Below the pieces are notes generated by a model that saw only the letters and a program-made list of their open reading frames with translations, searched no databases and had not been told where the DNA came from. Positions 1 through 8,315 of a stretch of DNA of 33,428 nucleotides are shown piece by piece (the stretch's first letter is position 1; each line of letters opens with the position of its first letter). Source of the DNA: Acidimicrobiales bacterium. Its GTDB lineage: Bacteria; Actinomycetota; Acidimicrobiia; Acidimicrobiales; JABEUL01. A program made the translations under genes and the position numbers. The DNA lies in NCBI GenBank assembly GCA_013044465.1, contig JABEUL010000089.1, positions 1 to 33,428 of the forward strand, read 5' to 3'.

Positions 1-762
1 CATTTGACGATTAACCGTCCAGAAAGGCGAAATGCTCTTTCACCTCAGGTCTTACTTGATCTCAGGAAGTACTTCCAAATGGCCAAAAGCGATCCCGAAG
101 TGAGATGTGTGGTCCTAAAAGGAACGGGTGACAAAGCATTTTGTGCAGGTGCTGACCTTGGAGGGAATCACTCAATAATGGACGCACCCTCAGCTCAAAG
201 CCCAAGCTTGGTTGAGCAGCATTACTTAAGAGGCGAGCTTGCAGATCTTTTTCTCGACATGTGGCACTTAGGAAAGCCAGTGATAGCCAGAGTGCAAGGG
301 TATGGCATGGCTGGGGGCTTTGGACTTGCTATGGCATGTGACATCGTGATTGCAAGTCAGAGCGCGATATTTGGGGCCACTGAGGTCGCAGTGGGACTCT
401 GGCCGTTTATGATCTCAGTCCCCTTGACTAGGTCAATGCCACCTAAAATTGCCCTGGAGCTTATGATGACAGGGCGAAGAGTCAAAGCTGACGAGGCTAA
501 ATCTATAGGTTTTGTAAATAGAGTGGTTGAAGATTCCCAGCTTGATTCCGTGGTTGAAGAGGTAGTAGAGGAGTTGAAAAAGGCGTCTCCAGTAGCTATG
601 AAACTTGGCCGTGACTCGCTTTACGCTACCTGGGGGATGGAGCCTCACCAGGCATTAGAGATCCTTAGAGGGGCCCTGTCGTTGACTACGCTGACCGAAG
701 ATGCCAGGGAGGGTATTACCGCATTTCTTGAAAAAAGACCTCCAAATTGGAGTGGAAGGTAG
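1..762 (+). CDS. Enoyl-CoA hydratase/isomerase family protein (5' end outside window)
   Basis: Crotonase-fold enzyme, probably hydrating or isomerising acyl-CoA thioesters in fatty-acid or related catabolism. The frame is open to the left edge (a His codon precedes the TTG at 4), and the visible protein begins at the TINRPERRNALS motif that normally follows 10-20 N-terminal residues, so the true start lies upstream. The oxyanion-hole segments are visible as AFCAGADL (about residue 46) and QGYGMAGGFGLAMACDI (about residue 98). The TEVAVGLWP stretch holds one position often occupied by a catalytic Glu. The C-terminal helices (KRPPNWSGR end) look complete. It is followed after 66 bp by gmd with its own promoter-like box, so the two are probably not functionally linked. 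Family assignment is firm; substrate is not determinable. Confidence 0.9.
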   Translation, partial: HLTINRPERRNALSPQVLLDLRKYFQMAKSDPEVRCVVLKGTGDKAFCAGADLGGNHSIMDAPSAQSPSLVEQHYLRGELADLFLDMWHLGKPVIARVQGYGMAGGFGLAMACDIVIASQSAIFGATEVAVGLWPFMISVPLTRSMPPKIALELMMTGRRVKADEAKSIGFVNRVVEDSQLDSVVEEVVEELKKASPVAMKLGRDSLYATWGMEPHQALEILRGALSLTTLTEDAREGITAFLEKRPPNWSGR

Positions 763-804
763 CTATTTTTCGGGATTTTGGCCGAAATTTATTTACCTTT
801 TTAA

Positions 805-1797
<993 letters not shown>

Positions 1798-1919
1798 AAT
1801 AGTTGTTTAACCTTGGCTGAGAATGCAACTCTCAACTTTAGGTATTTTAAATTTGGGCTGATCATATTGCTGAGAGCCTTATGCTTAGCTGATCTTCAAT
1901 TAAATTATTGAGGAGAGTA

Positions 1920-2246
1920 ATGACTGCCAAAAGATTTGAACTTCCAAAAATTGTTCGGTTGACTAAGTGTGAAATCAGAAAAATTGCGAAGTATCTTGAC
2001 ATTGAAGTAAAAGCTCAACTACCTAACGAGCTAATTATTCCAATTGATGGGCTGCTAGATTTTATTTTTGTAGCAAAATCTTCCCAATTCACAGCCGGAG
2101 ATAGCCAAGCAGGGATTGAAGAGTTCATAGTAAATATTGTGTCCAATAGGCGAAATACCTGCAATTTTGCTGTTTTACGGGGCATTTCACACCCGGCTGG
2201 ACCGAGTAGACACTATTGCCAAAAAGTTGCTAAGGTATTCCCATGA
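1920..2246 (+). CDS. Hypothetical protein, 108 aa
   Basis: Not recognised. The track opens at TTG 1908, but the ATG at 1920 is preceded by AGGAG (1911-1915) and is the better start. The product is mixed alpha/beta-looking, with a basic N-terminus (KRFELPKIVRLTKCEIRKIAKYL), no membrane segment and three cysteines. The stop TGA overlaps the ATG of the next small ORF (ATGA), which supports translation of both. The C-terminal third is less protein-like, so this could be a decayed or spurious gene. Confidence 0.4.
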   Translation: MTAKRFELPKIVRLTKCEIRKIAKYLDIEVKAQLPNELIIPIDGLLDFIFVAKSSQFTAGDSQAGIEEFIVNIVSNRRNTCNFAVLRGISHPAGPSRHYCQKVAKVFP

Positions 2247-2317
2247 AGAAGATTTTGGTACTTATAGTTCTCGTGGCCCTTGGTGTAGTTGTAGCCAAGA
2301 AGCTCCGAGAAGGCTGA
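2243..2317 (+). CDS. Small 24-aa single-TM peptide
   Basis: Too short for the ORF track. ATG 2243 follows TAAGG (2231-2235) at 7 nt and overlaps the upstream stop as ATGA. The peptide is MKK, then a 15-residue hydrophobic stretch (ILVLIVLVALGVVVA), then KKLREG: positive-hydrophobic-positive, typical of a tiny inner-membrane peptide. It resembles the N-terminus of the short actinobacterial DLW-39-type proteins but lacks their C-terminal part; that comparison is from memory and tentative. A perfect hairpin begins inside its stop codon and a terminator follows. Confidence 0.45.
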   Translation: MKKILVLIVLVALGVVVAKKLREG

Positions 2318-2338
2318 TATTTAAGCTTTAAATATCAG
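2314..2338. repeat. Perfect 11-bp inverted repeat (AT-rich hairpin)
   Basis: CTGATATTTAA and TTAAATATCAG are exact reverse complements separated by GCT. The left arm includes the TGA stop of the 24-aa ORF. It sits 16 bp before a GC-rich intrinsic terminator, so it may protect the 3' end, act as an operator or be a second terminator element. Confidence 0.6.
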
Positions 2339-2353
2339 AACAAAAATTAGATC

Positions 2354-2376
2354 AAGCCAGCTTTAGCTGGCTTTTT
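2354..2376 (+). terminator. Rho-independent terminator
   Basis: AAGCCAGC / TTTA / GCTGGCTT forms an 8-bp stem and 4-nt loop, followed on the + strand by a run of T residues. It would end the 1920-2317 transcript. The TAA stop codon of the opposing HAD gene (2363-2365) lies in the loop, so the element may also work in the convergent direction. Confidence 0.8.
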
Positions 2377-3175
2377 CAACTACTATTCGGCGATGTCGGC
2401 CGACCCACCATCCAATGGCTAGAGCGCCACTTGCCGTAACGGCAGTTACTCCAGTGATTGCTGCAGTGCGGCGTTTTGTTAACATGCCTCGCCTTTCAGC
2501 AAGGTGAACCGTAGCATCAAAGTGGCGAATTTCCCATCCCTTTTCTTTGGCAAGTTTGGCCAGTGCACGATCTGGGTTAATGGCTACGGGATGGCCAACC
2601 ACGCTTAACATTGGCTCGTCAGTAATTGAGTCCGAATATGCCCAGCACTCATCTAGATCTAGGTCTTCTTTTTTTGCGATGTCGATAATTGCCTCAGCTT
2701 TATATGGACCGTATACGTACTGCTCCATCTCACCTGTGTAAAGACCATCAGCATCTACAGCCGCTCTAGAGGCAATTACGCCATCTACGCCCACATATCT
2801 CCCTAGCGGCCTTACAATCTCTTCAGGAGAGGCAGATATAAGCCATACTCTCCGTCCGGCAGCCTGGTGGGCATCGATCTCGTCGAGGGCTTCACGGTAG
2901 AGGATTGGATCAACTGTTCTGGCAAGGGCTTCTTCGACAATTTGGCGCACTTTTACTTGCTCCCAGCCTCGGGTGAGTTCCAGCACTGACTTTCTAATTC
3001 GCTCGAGTTTTTGCTCACTTGCACCTAAGTGCTTGTAGACAAGCTGAGAGTAAAGAGCTCTCATCACGGTTGTTTTGGATATTAACCCGCCCTTATAAAA
3101 AGGCGCACCAAAGGCCGCCATTGAAGCACGTGCAATGACGGTCTTGTCAAGGTCGAAAAAAGCCGCTTGCCCCAT
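2363..3175 (-). CDS. HAD-IB family phosphatase with C-terminal membrane anchor
   Basis: SerB-like haloacid dehalogenase phosphatase, 270 aa. Motif I FDLDKT (residues 7-12) carries the nucleophile Asp. Motif II LISAS is at 112-116, the motif III Lys is in GPYKAEA (K159), and motif IV YSDSITDEPML at 180-190 provides the Mg2+-binding aspartates. The tail (about 238-257, GVTAVTASGALAIGWWVG) is a hydrophobic segment followed by basic residues, as in actinobacterial membrane-anchored HAD-IB proteins; the catalytic domain probably faces the cytoplasm. Substrate is unknown: phosphoserine-like or lipid phosphate monoesters are both possible. The ATG at 3175 lies exactly 7 nt after a TAGAAT box, so the mRNA may be leaderless. 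Confidence 0.85.
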   Translation of the reverse strand: MGQAAFFDLDKTVIARASMAAFGAPFYKGGLISKTTVMRALYSQLVYKHLGASEQKLERIRKSVLELTRGWEQVKVRQIVEEALARTVDPILYREALDEIDAHQAAGRRVWLISASPEEIVRPLGRYVGVDGVIASRAAVDADGLYTGEMEQYVYGPYKAEAIIDIAKKEDLDLDECWAYSDSITDEPMLSVVGHPVAINPDRALAKLAKEKGWEIRHFDATVHLAERRGMLTKRRTAAITGVTAVTASGALAIGWWVGRHRRIVVEKAS

Positions 3176-3181
3176 ACCTAT

Positions 3182-3187
3182 ATTCTA
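3182..3187 (-). promoter_or_regulatory. -10 box TAGAAT for a leaderless HAD transcript
   Basis: Read on the minus strand, TAGAAT is followed by six bases (ATAGGT) and then ATG, placing the expected transcription start on the A of the start codon. No SD is present. I could not identify a good -35. Confidence 0.45.
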
Positions 3188-3363
3188 GAGCTATTTGCTA
3201 GCAAAAGATAGCAATACTTGAATTGAATTAGCAATGTGATAATTTCCGTGAATTTGCCCTCAAGCAAAAGGATTCGTGGCTCTTCCAGGAAAAGGCTCTT
3301 TGGAAACCGTACTAAATACTATTTAACCAGCCCAAACTACGCGTAAATGATTAAGAATTAGTG

Positions 3364-3385
3364 GCCCCTATATTAGATCAGGGGC
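3364..3385 (+). promoter_or_regulatory. Inverted repeat around a -10-like TATATT before the exonuclease
   Basis: GCCCCT and AGGGGC are exact 6-bp arms around a 10-nt centre, overlapping TATATT at 3369-3374. This could be an operator over a promoter for the exonuclease gene. Because TTAATTTT follows, a terminator for an unseen short + strand transcript is the alternative. The rest of 3188-3363 shows no gene. Confidence 0.35.
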
Positions 3386-3451
3386 TTAATTTTGAGAAAT
3401 TCAAAACATCAATTTGTCTCATCCAGCTGTTACGATGTGAACAAGGTGACC

Positions 3452-3997
3452 GTGTTCCAAGATTGCGAGTATGAGTTTGTGGCTTTGGATTTTGAAACCG
3501 CTACAAGTGAAAGATCTAGCGCCTGCGCCCTTGGAGTGGTTTTTGCCGATTCGCTAGGTCGAGAAGTAGGGAGCGACTACTGGTTGATTAGACCCCCAGG
3601 AAACTATTACTTAGACATAAATATCGGCATTCATGGAATCTATCCAGAGCAGACCCAGGAGTCTCCAAATTTTGGAGACCTTTGGAGTGAGATCTCGGAT
3701 CTCTTTGTGGGGAAAACCCTAATTGCACACAATGCACCATTTGATAAAGGTGTCCTTAATTCGACCCTAATGCACTATGGACATGAGCCAGTAGATAATA
3801 CATTTATCTGCTCACTAGCTCTAGCCAGGCGCTATCTCAGAGATCTCTCACGATACAAGCTCTCTTGCATAGCTAACTATTTTGAATACGACTTCATACA
3901 CCACAATGCTCTTGAAGATGCCAGGGCATGTCTATTTGTGGCGAACAAATCAGTAGAGTATTCGCCATTTGATTCAATTCACTCAGCCTGGAAGTAG
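3452..3997 (+). CDS. DEDDh 3'-5' exonuclease (DnaQ-like)
   Basis: Cytoplasmic exonuclease of the DNA polymerase III epsilon superfamily; it could take part in proofreading, repair or RNA processing. Exo I is VALDFETA (catalytic Asp and Glu), Exo II is IAHNAPFDKGVL (Asp) and Exo III is HNALEDA (His and Asp), so all five DEDDh residues are present. The open frame extends back to a TTG at 3392. I prefer GTG 3452 because AAGG lies 5 nt before it and the domain then starts at the usual distance. It has no polymerase, BRCT or GIY-YIG domain (about 181 aa), unlike larger fused versions. It stands alone, so its role in the cell is open. Confidence 0.85.
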   Translation: MFQDCEYEFVALDFETATSERSSACALGVVFADSLGREVGSDYWLIRPPGNYYLDINIGIHGIYPEQTQESPNFGDLWSEISDLFVGKTLIAHNAPFDKGVLNSTLMHYGHEPVDNTFICSLALARRYLRDLSRYKLSCIANYFEYDFIHHNALEDARACLFVANKSVEYSPFDSIHSAWK

Positions 3998-4170
3998 TGG
4001 AGCTTCTCTTCTCGAGAACGAAACGGAAGGTTAACTTCTACTTATTTCCTGTAACACTATTCCTTTATTTTGACTCTGCCTATGCACATTTGGGTGCAGA
4101 TTCAAGCTGCCGTTTCATCAGAGAAAGACAGTTAATAATTATTGGTAGTTAAAGAGATGAAAACGAGTTT

Positions 4171-4545
4171 CTAGCGGATCTTAAATCCAAGTGCAGCTGC
4201 AGCTTCTTTGTCTATTAGCGCTGGGCTCCAGGGAGGGTCCCACACGACATTTACTTCGACTGCCACCGCTTTGCCCAATCGTTCGGAAATTGCCATCCGG
4301 GCTGCTTCAGATAGGCTTTCTGAAGCTGGGCACCCCTCAGTGGTCAAAGTCATATCCACTGATATGTCTCCGTTATTTTCACGAATGTCATAGATGAGAC
4401 CGAGGGATACCACGTCTAAGTAAAGCTCAGGGTCATAAACGCATCGAAGTGCATCCCAGGCTGCCTCGACTGCATTATCTACCGGTGTCACAGTCCTAAT
4501 TGGACCGATTGCTACGGGTGTTGTGCTTTTGGTATCTTCTGTCAT
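4171..4545 (-). CDS. MIP18/DUF59 family Fe-S assembly-type protein (PaaD/SufT-like)
   Basis: Small protein of the MIP18 (DUF59) family, whose members help mature Fe-S proteins. The family core is visible as VYDPELYLDVVSLGLIYDI (about residues 36-54), TLTTEGCPASESL with the conserved Cys (about residue 72), and VWDPPWSP near the end. The N-terminal 22 residues are extra and hydrophilic. Its ATG overlaps the TGA of the upstream DUF2249 gene (ATGA), so the two are translationally coupled. The pairing and the divergent heme-type membrane protein next door suggest it serves a redox or nitric-oxide-related enzyme rather than general Suf assembly; that link is inference. Confidence 0.85.
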   Translation of the reverse strand: MTEDTKSTTPVAIGPIRTVTPVDNAVEAAWDALRCVYDPELYLDVVSLGLIYDIRENNGDISVDMTLTTEGCPASESLSEAARMAISERLGKAVAVEVNVVWDPPWSPALIDKEAAAALGFKIR

Positions 4546-4763
4546 AGTTGCCTTTTAAATGTGACTCGCCAGTCGCCTGCACCGATTTCTTCTGCTTCGT
4601 ATGAAAAACCTTGAGCGCCTAAAACGCCTTCCAGTGGAACGGGTTCAAATGGTGCCAGGATTACAAGATCCTCCAGTACATCAAGTGCAGCCACAGTGGA
4701 CATAATGAGGTCAAAGGGTTCCTCACCTCTAGCAATGATAGGACGTGCATCAACAGTTGCCAT
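4542..4763 (-). CDS. DUF2249 domain protein
   Basis: A 73-aa TusA-like-fold protein. The track ORF starts at 4790, but ATG 4763 is preceded by a strong AAGGAGG six bases upstream, fixing the start as MATVDARPIIARGEEP. The DUF2249 pattern is visible as DARP...GEEPF...I......L......L.ILAPFEPVPL, followed by a GDWRVTF end. Members are often found with hemerythrin-like or nitrogen-oxide genes and are thought to bind small ligands or act as sulfur/redox partners; the molecular role is not established. First gene of a two-gene operon. Confidence 0.85.
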   Translation of the reverse strand: MATVDARPIIARGEEPFDLIMSTVAALDVLEDLVILAPFEPVPLEGVLGAQGFSYEAEEIGAGDWRVTFKRQL

Positions 4764-5109
4764 AGTCGGCCTCCTTATTTGGTCACACAATTGACCTAAT
4801 AAAATTATAACCGATCAATTAAATGAGCAGTCTTAGTGCCAATTAAACTACTTAGGGCTCGGACTGCCACGACATATCAGCATAAATGCACACTACTAGT
4901 TGATCCTCATTATTTACCCTGGATCTGGCTTCGTCGCATCAGATTTGAATTGGGTGTCTTGATTTCTTCTAGGCTTGAGAGATCAGAAAATATGTGAGCA
5001 AAGTATCTAAAAGAGCCGTGAAGCTTTGGAAAGAGCGAGTGTGGGATGTGATTCCGATCGATAAGTGCCGAAATAGGTACCAGAAAAGTCCTCTGCATTT
5101 GGGGTCATT
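4764..5109. promoter_or_regulatory. Divergent intergenic region with TATAAT box for the DUF2249 operon
   Basis: 346 bp without a convincing gene. On the minus strand TATAAT (complement of 4804-4809) lies about 40 nt before ATG 4763, giving a 5' leader of about 34 nt containing AAGGAGG. ATTGA (about 4791) and TCAAT (about 4815) flank this box as a spaced inverted repeat, a possible regulator site. I see no clear promoter for the rightward gene. The 4910-5098 and 5007-5312 minus ORFs look like shadows. Confidence 0.4.
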
Positions 5110-6492
5110 TTGACTACAATCCCTATAACATCTCCTGGGGCAGCTCCAGGAAAAAGTCTCGGAGGTTGGGATGGACGCCCACCTGGCTTACCCAGTGCCA
5201 TCCCTCCACCGTCAGTCCCTCTTAGTTTCCTTCTCGCATCGGCATTTGGTTTAGTTGCTTGTGGAGCTTTTCTTATTTGGAGTCGTAGCATCGCCATGGT
5301 TGATCCAACCAATGACCATGTAGTGGCAACTGCTCATTTAGCAATGTTGGCAACTCTATCTATGGGTGTCCTAGGAGCGCTCCATCAGTTCACTCCTGTA
5401 ATTACCCAACGTCCATTGCGCTCCATAAAGCTCTCTCGGGCAACTTTTTTGAGCTGGCTTTTAGGGTCATGGTTACTCCCAATAGGCTTTGCCACTACAC
5501 ATGAATTTGTAGTTGAAGCAGGAGGGTTCTTTGCTGGTCTAGCTGTGATTTTATTGGTGGTAAATATTATTCCTGCTCTAAGTGCAAAGGGGAAAGGGGC
5601 TCCAGTGACCGGGCTCCGACTAGCCGTTATTGGTTTTGTGATAACTGCGTGTTATGGGATTGTTTACGTTGTAGATAGACGGGGCAACTGGTTTGACTTA
5701 AATGGACGGGTAGTACTGGCCCACGCAATAATTGGAATGTTCGGATGGCTTGGGCTCAGTTATGTAAGTGTCGCTGAAAAACTCTGGCCAATGTTTTTAC
5801 TAGCACATGTTCCTGGTCGCAGAAGGTCTTCGTGGGTTTCAGTTTGGGCAATTGCAGGCGGAGTGGTATTAATTTCACCTGCACTGCTATTTAACTTAGT
5901 GTGGCTCATATGGATCGGCGTAGTAGTGCTAATAATCGGACTCGGTGCACATCTCTACTCCCTTTTAATGCACGTTATGCATCGTCGCCGAAAGGCAGAC
6001 TTGCACCTGCTATTTGTGGTGACCTCGGCGTTCTCACTTATTGCAGCCATTGGACTCGCACTTGGTGCAACACTAACAATGAGCCATCATCACCATCTAG
6101 GCGTTGCCCTCACTTCTTCCATGGTTGGAGCTATCGGTGGTTGGCTATTGATAGCTTATGTCGGTCACTTGCATAAGGTCGTGCCCTTTATTCTATGGTC
6201 AGTCCTGCGGGGAAAAGGAATCAAAGAAAAGCCTGATAAAACCCAACTCATGTTTGCTGACCTTTACAATCATCAGTTTGCTTTCCTTGACTATGCGCTA
6301 GTCACGACCGGCATTTGCGCAGTATGCGTGGGCCTGGCAGGGTCATTTTCGATCTTGATTTTGATTGGTGGAATACTGTTAATTGCAACTGGATTAACAG
6401 TACCAGTGAATTTATCAGTGCCGACTCTTCGTTTCCTATCACAGTCCAAAACTACTAGCACTCCTACAAATGGTGATCCAAAAATTCAGTAA
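5110..6492 (+). CDS. Polytopic membrane protein, heme-copper-oxidase/NnrS-like
   Basis: 460 aa with a proline/glycine-rich N-terminal tail of about 37 residues, then about 12 predicted TM helices. Histidines fall at helix positions that recall heme-copper oxidase subunit I or NnrS: H76 and H92 (AHLAMLATLSMGVLGALHQF), H205 (LAHAIIGMFGWLG), an MSHHHH cluster (326-329) and GHLHKVVPF (352-356). The HH pair of a true CuB site is not evident, so it is probably not a terminal oxidase. It is divergent from DUF2249-MIP18, which favours a nitric-oxide/heme stress or respiratory role (inference). The start is TTG 5110 with GGGG just upstream; no ATG alternative in this frame lies near the N-terminus. 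Confidence 0.65.
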   Translation: MTTIPITSPGAAPGKSLGGWDGRPPGLPSAIPPPSVPLSFLLASAFGLVACGAFLIWSRSIAMVDPTNDHVVATAHLAMLATLSMGVLGALHQFTPVITQRPLRSIKLSRATFLSWLLGSWLLPIGFATTHEFVVEAGGFFAGLAVILLVVNIIPALSAKGKGAPVTGLRLAVIGFVITACYGIVYVVDRRGNWFDLNGRVVLAHAIIGMFGWLGLSYVSVAEKLWPMFLLAHVPGRRRSSWVSVWAIAGGVVLISPALLFNLVWLIWIGVVVLIIGLGAHLYSLLMHVMHRRRKADLHLLFVVTSAFSLIAAIGLALGATLTMSHHHHLGVALTSSMVGAIGGWLLIAYVGHLHKVVPFILWSVLRGKGIKEKPDKTQLMFADLYNHQFAFLDYALVTTGICAVCVGLAGSFSILILIGGILLIATGLTVPVNLSVPTLRFLSQSKTTSTPTNGDPKIQ

Positions 6493-6554
6493 CCGAAAAC
6501 GAATTCCAAACTAAGTTTCCCTTGAGACAAAAGGAACTAACTAGACTTTAGCAA

Positions 6555-6584
6555 TTGGTTCTTGGACCCAAGACTTACTAGAAT
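6555..6584 (+). promoter_or_regulatory. Promoter (TTGGTT-18-TAGAAT), leaderless
   Basis: TTGGTT (6555-6560) and TAGAAT (6579-6584) are 18 bp apart. The ATG at 6592 is 7 nt past the box and no SD is present, so transcription probably begins at or next to the start codon. Confidence 0.5.
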
Positions 6585-6591
6585 TTTGACC

Positions 6592-7128
6592 ATGCGCCAC
6601 CGAGCCTTATTTGGAGCTTTATTAGCCTTTATATTCGTCGTCGCTCTAGTTATCTTGTACTTTAATTGGGGTGTTGTCACAGGACCCCATGGGGGCGATC
6701 CCCATTTTGCTATAGCTAATGAGCTAGCACAGGTAGATAAGGCACTTCCTCCGAACTCAACTGGCCTACATTCCAATTGGGTACCTACTCAATGGGACCA
6801 AGCGTGTTCTTCAAGCGATAGGCCAGGATGGTCAATGGAATTGAATTGGCTTTTATTCAACACAATGTCATCTGATACTGCGATTGTGAATTTTGTTTCA
6901 AAAAAACTTCTAACTATGGGATGGAAGCCAACGAATTCATATTTCGACGGAATGTGGCAGTATCCGCCGGCTGCGAAGTGGACTAAAATCATCCCAGGTG
7001 CTGCAAAGGTCGTGGCATTTGTCATGAAAGAACCAGAGACAACACTGCCTCCTGGCCAGTCGACATGGGAGCTAGCCGCTGAGGCCTTTCCTGAACCTGT
7101 AGTTAATGCTCCGAGTTGCCATCCTTAA
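6592..7128 (+). CDS. Membrane-anchored exported hypothetical protein
   Basis: About 178 aa from ATG 6592; the track start TTG 6562 would include the promoter and is disfavoured. The N-terminus MRHRALFGALLAFIFVVALV forms a signal anchor, and the rest (about 150 residues, Trp- and Pro-rich, two Cys) would lie outside the membrane. No known domain is recognised. Motifs such as STGLHSNWVP, ELNWLLFNTM and GMWQYPPAAKW suggest a small globular ectodomain. It follows the histidine-rich membrane protein by about 100 bp on the same strand but appears to have its own promoter. Confidence 0.65.
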   Translation: MRHRALFGALLAFIFVVALVILYFNWGVVTGPHGGDPHFAIANELAQVDKALPPNSTGLHSNWVPTQWDQACSSSDRPGWSMELNWLLFNTMSSDTAIVNFVSKKLLTMGWKPTNSYFDGMWQYPPAAKWTKIIPGAAKVVAFVMKEPETTLPPGQSTWELAAEAFPEPVVNAPSCHP

Positions 7129-7308
7129 TGTTTGAATGAGATCTCTGGAATATTAGGCTTATTGAAGTGAACCCAACTGCCAAGCCTTAAAAGATATTCT
7201 TTTTATCACTCCGCCAGTTAGGGCCAGGGTTGGTGAACTAAATGACTACTGCTTCATGCAGTCGATAAATGTAAGTTAATTTCCAGTCTGAATTGTGTTT
7301 CTGGCATA

Positions 7309-7314
7309 TAAAAT
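7309..7314 (+). promoter_or_regulatory. -10 box TAAAAT for a leaderless small gene
   Basis: TAAAAT ends 7 nt before ATG 7322. No SD precedes that ATG. This argues for 7322 rather than GTG 7295 or ATG 7313, which overlap the box. Confidence 0.4.
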
Positions 7315-7321
7315 GATTTCT

Positions 7322-7564
7322 ATGTCCGAGGCAATATATGACTTGTGGTTTGATCCCAATATGGTTGATGGTGATCTAGTGGTTGAATGCTGGATTTCAC
7401 ATGGTCCCCGAAGTAGTGATAATAACTTTAATCCTCTAACTGGTGACTCGCTTTTGGCCGGAGATGGAGAAGTTGATCCGATCAGTGCTCTTGTCTTGCG
7501 GCGAGAGGGAAATAGAGTGTGGATACAACTTCGACTTCAATCTCGTGCACCATTAAAAGTATGA
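7322..7564 (+). CDS. Hypothetical protein, 80 aa
   Basis: Not recognised. An acidic, beta-rich-looking soluble protein (MSEAIYDLWFDPNMVDGDL...), with no membrane segment and no cysteine cluster. The internal piece ECWISHGPRSSDNNFNPLTG and the final RREGNRVWIQLRLQSR suggest a compact single domain. The track gives GTG 7295 as start; ATG 7322 is chosen for the reason given under the -10 box. It is convergent with the TrkA genes and shares a terminator hairpin with them. Confidence 0.5.
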   Translation: MSEAIYDLWFDPNMVDGDLVVECWISHGPRSSDNNFNPLTGDSLLAGDGEVDPISALVLRREGNRVWIQLRLQSRAPLKV

Positions 7565-7596
7565 GTGGAAGCTATTTTTATTTGTTGAGAACTTGT

Positions 7597-7621
7597 TTGG
7601 GCTTTTTGATCTAAGCCCCAA
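7597..7621. terminator. Bidirectional terminator hairpin between convergent genes
   Basis: TTGGGCTT pairs with AAGCCCCAA (one bulged base) around the loop TTTGATCT. The TAG stop of the minus-strand TrkA gene (7611-7613) sits in or next to the loop. A T-rich tract is present on the minus-strand side. Confidence 0.6.
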
Positions 7622-8273
7622 TTAAAATTGCATGCACTTGAGGCTCAGCATCGGCGGTTACTAGGACTAAAACTTCATCCGAAGGACCAAGTATCGTGTC
7701 ACCCCGAGGAACCACTACGTGTCGATCCCTTACGACGGCTACAACTGTGGCATCTCTTGGAAGCCCCAAGTCTGCAATCACAGATCCTGACGCTGGCGAG
7801 TCTTCTGCCAGAGTGACTTCAACTAATCGGGCATCCCCTCCACCAAACTGTAAAAGTCGCACTAACGATCCGACACTAACAGCCTCTTCGACGAGGGCCG
7901 ACAGAAGGTGAGGAGTAGATACAGACACATCAACACCCCAAGACTCATTAAAGAGCCACATATTCTCTGGGTGGTTAACTCTTGCTACCACCCTTGGGAC
8001 GGCAAACTCTTGCTTTGCTAAGAGACTAATTACTAGATTGTCTTCGTCATCACCGGTGGCGGCCACTACAACATCTACCGTGTCAAAACCTGCTTTTTGA
8101 AGAGCGCTAACCTCGCAGGCGTCAGCTCCAATCCACTGAATATTTGGGGAGGGCTTTAGTTTGGAAACTAATTCTATATCCTTTTCGAGCACCAATACTG
8201 TGTGATGAGCAGCAGCTAAGTCATGGGCAATAAATGTGCCCACATTGCCTGCCCCACATATAGCTACCTTCAC
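7611..8273 (-). CDS. TrkA-family K+ regulatory (RCK) protein, second of pair
   Basis: Cytosolic gating subunit of a Trk/Ktr-type or related K+ transport system, 220 aa. RCK_N begins with the NAD-binding MKVAICGAGNVGTFIA (residues 1-16), the acidic residue after strand 2 is in VLVLEKD, and the ADACEVSALQKAG and ATGDDEDNLV motifs follow. RCK_C covers about 135-220. Start is GTG 8273 with AAAGG about 10 nt upstream. It lies 42 bp downstream of another trkA on the same strand, matching the paired ceoB/ceoC arrangement of mycobacteria. No TrkH channel subunit is visible nearby; the adjacent permease is KimA-like. Confidence 0.88.
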   Translation of the reverse strand: MKVAICGAGNVGTFIAHDLAAAHHTVLVLEKDIELVSKLKPSPNIQWIGADACEVSALQKAGFDTVDVVVAATGDDEDNLVISLLAKQEFAVPRVVARVNHPENMWLFNESWGVDVSVSTPHLLSALVEEAVSVGSLVRLLQFGGGDARLVEVTLAEDSPASGSVIADLGLPRDATVVAVVRDRHVVVPRGDTILGPSDEVLVLVTADAEPQVHAILIGA

Positions 8274-8315
8274 TTTGAAGCGACCTTTCTACTGCAATTA
8301 TGTTTAAACTGCCTT

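Noticed and set aside
2137-2331. 64-aa + ORF overlapping the 108-aa and 24-aa frames
   Set aside because: Its frame conflicts with the ATGA-coupled pair, which have SDs; the product has no membrane or domain pattern.
3188-3363. Search for tRNA or small RNA gene in the HAD-exonuclease gap
   Set aside because: No cloverleaf or T-loop (GTTCRANNC in context) was found here or in the other intergenic regions.
4191-4397. Plus-strand 68- and 61-aa ORFs opposite the MIP18 gene
   Set aside because: Antisense to a gene with conserved motifs; no start signals.
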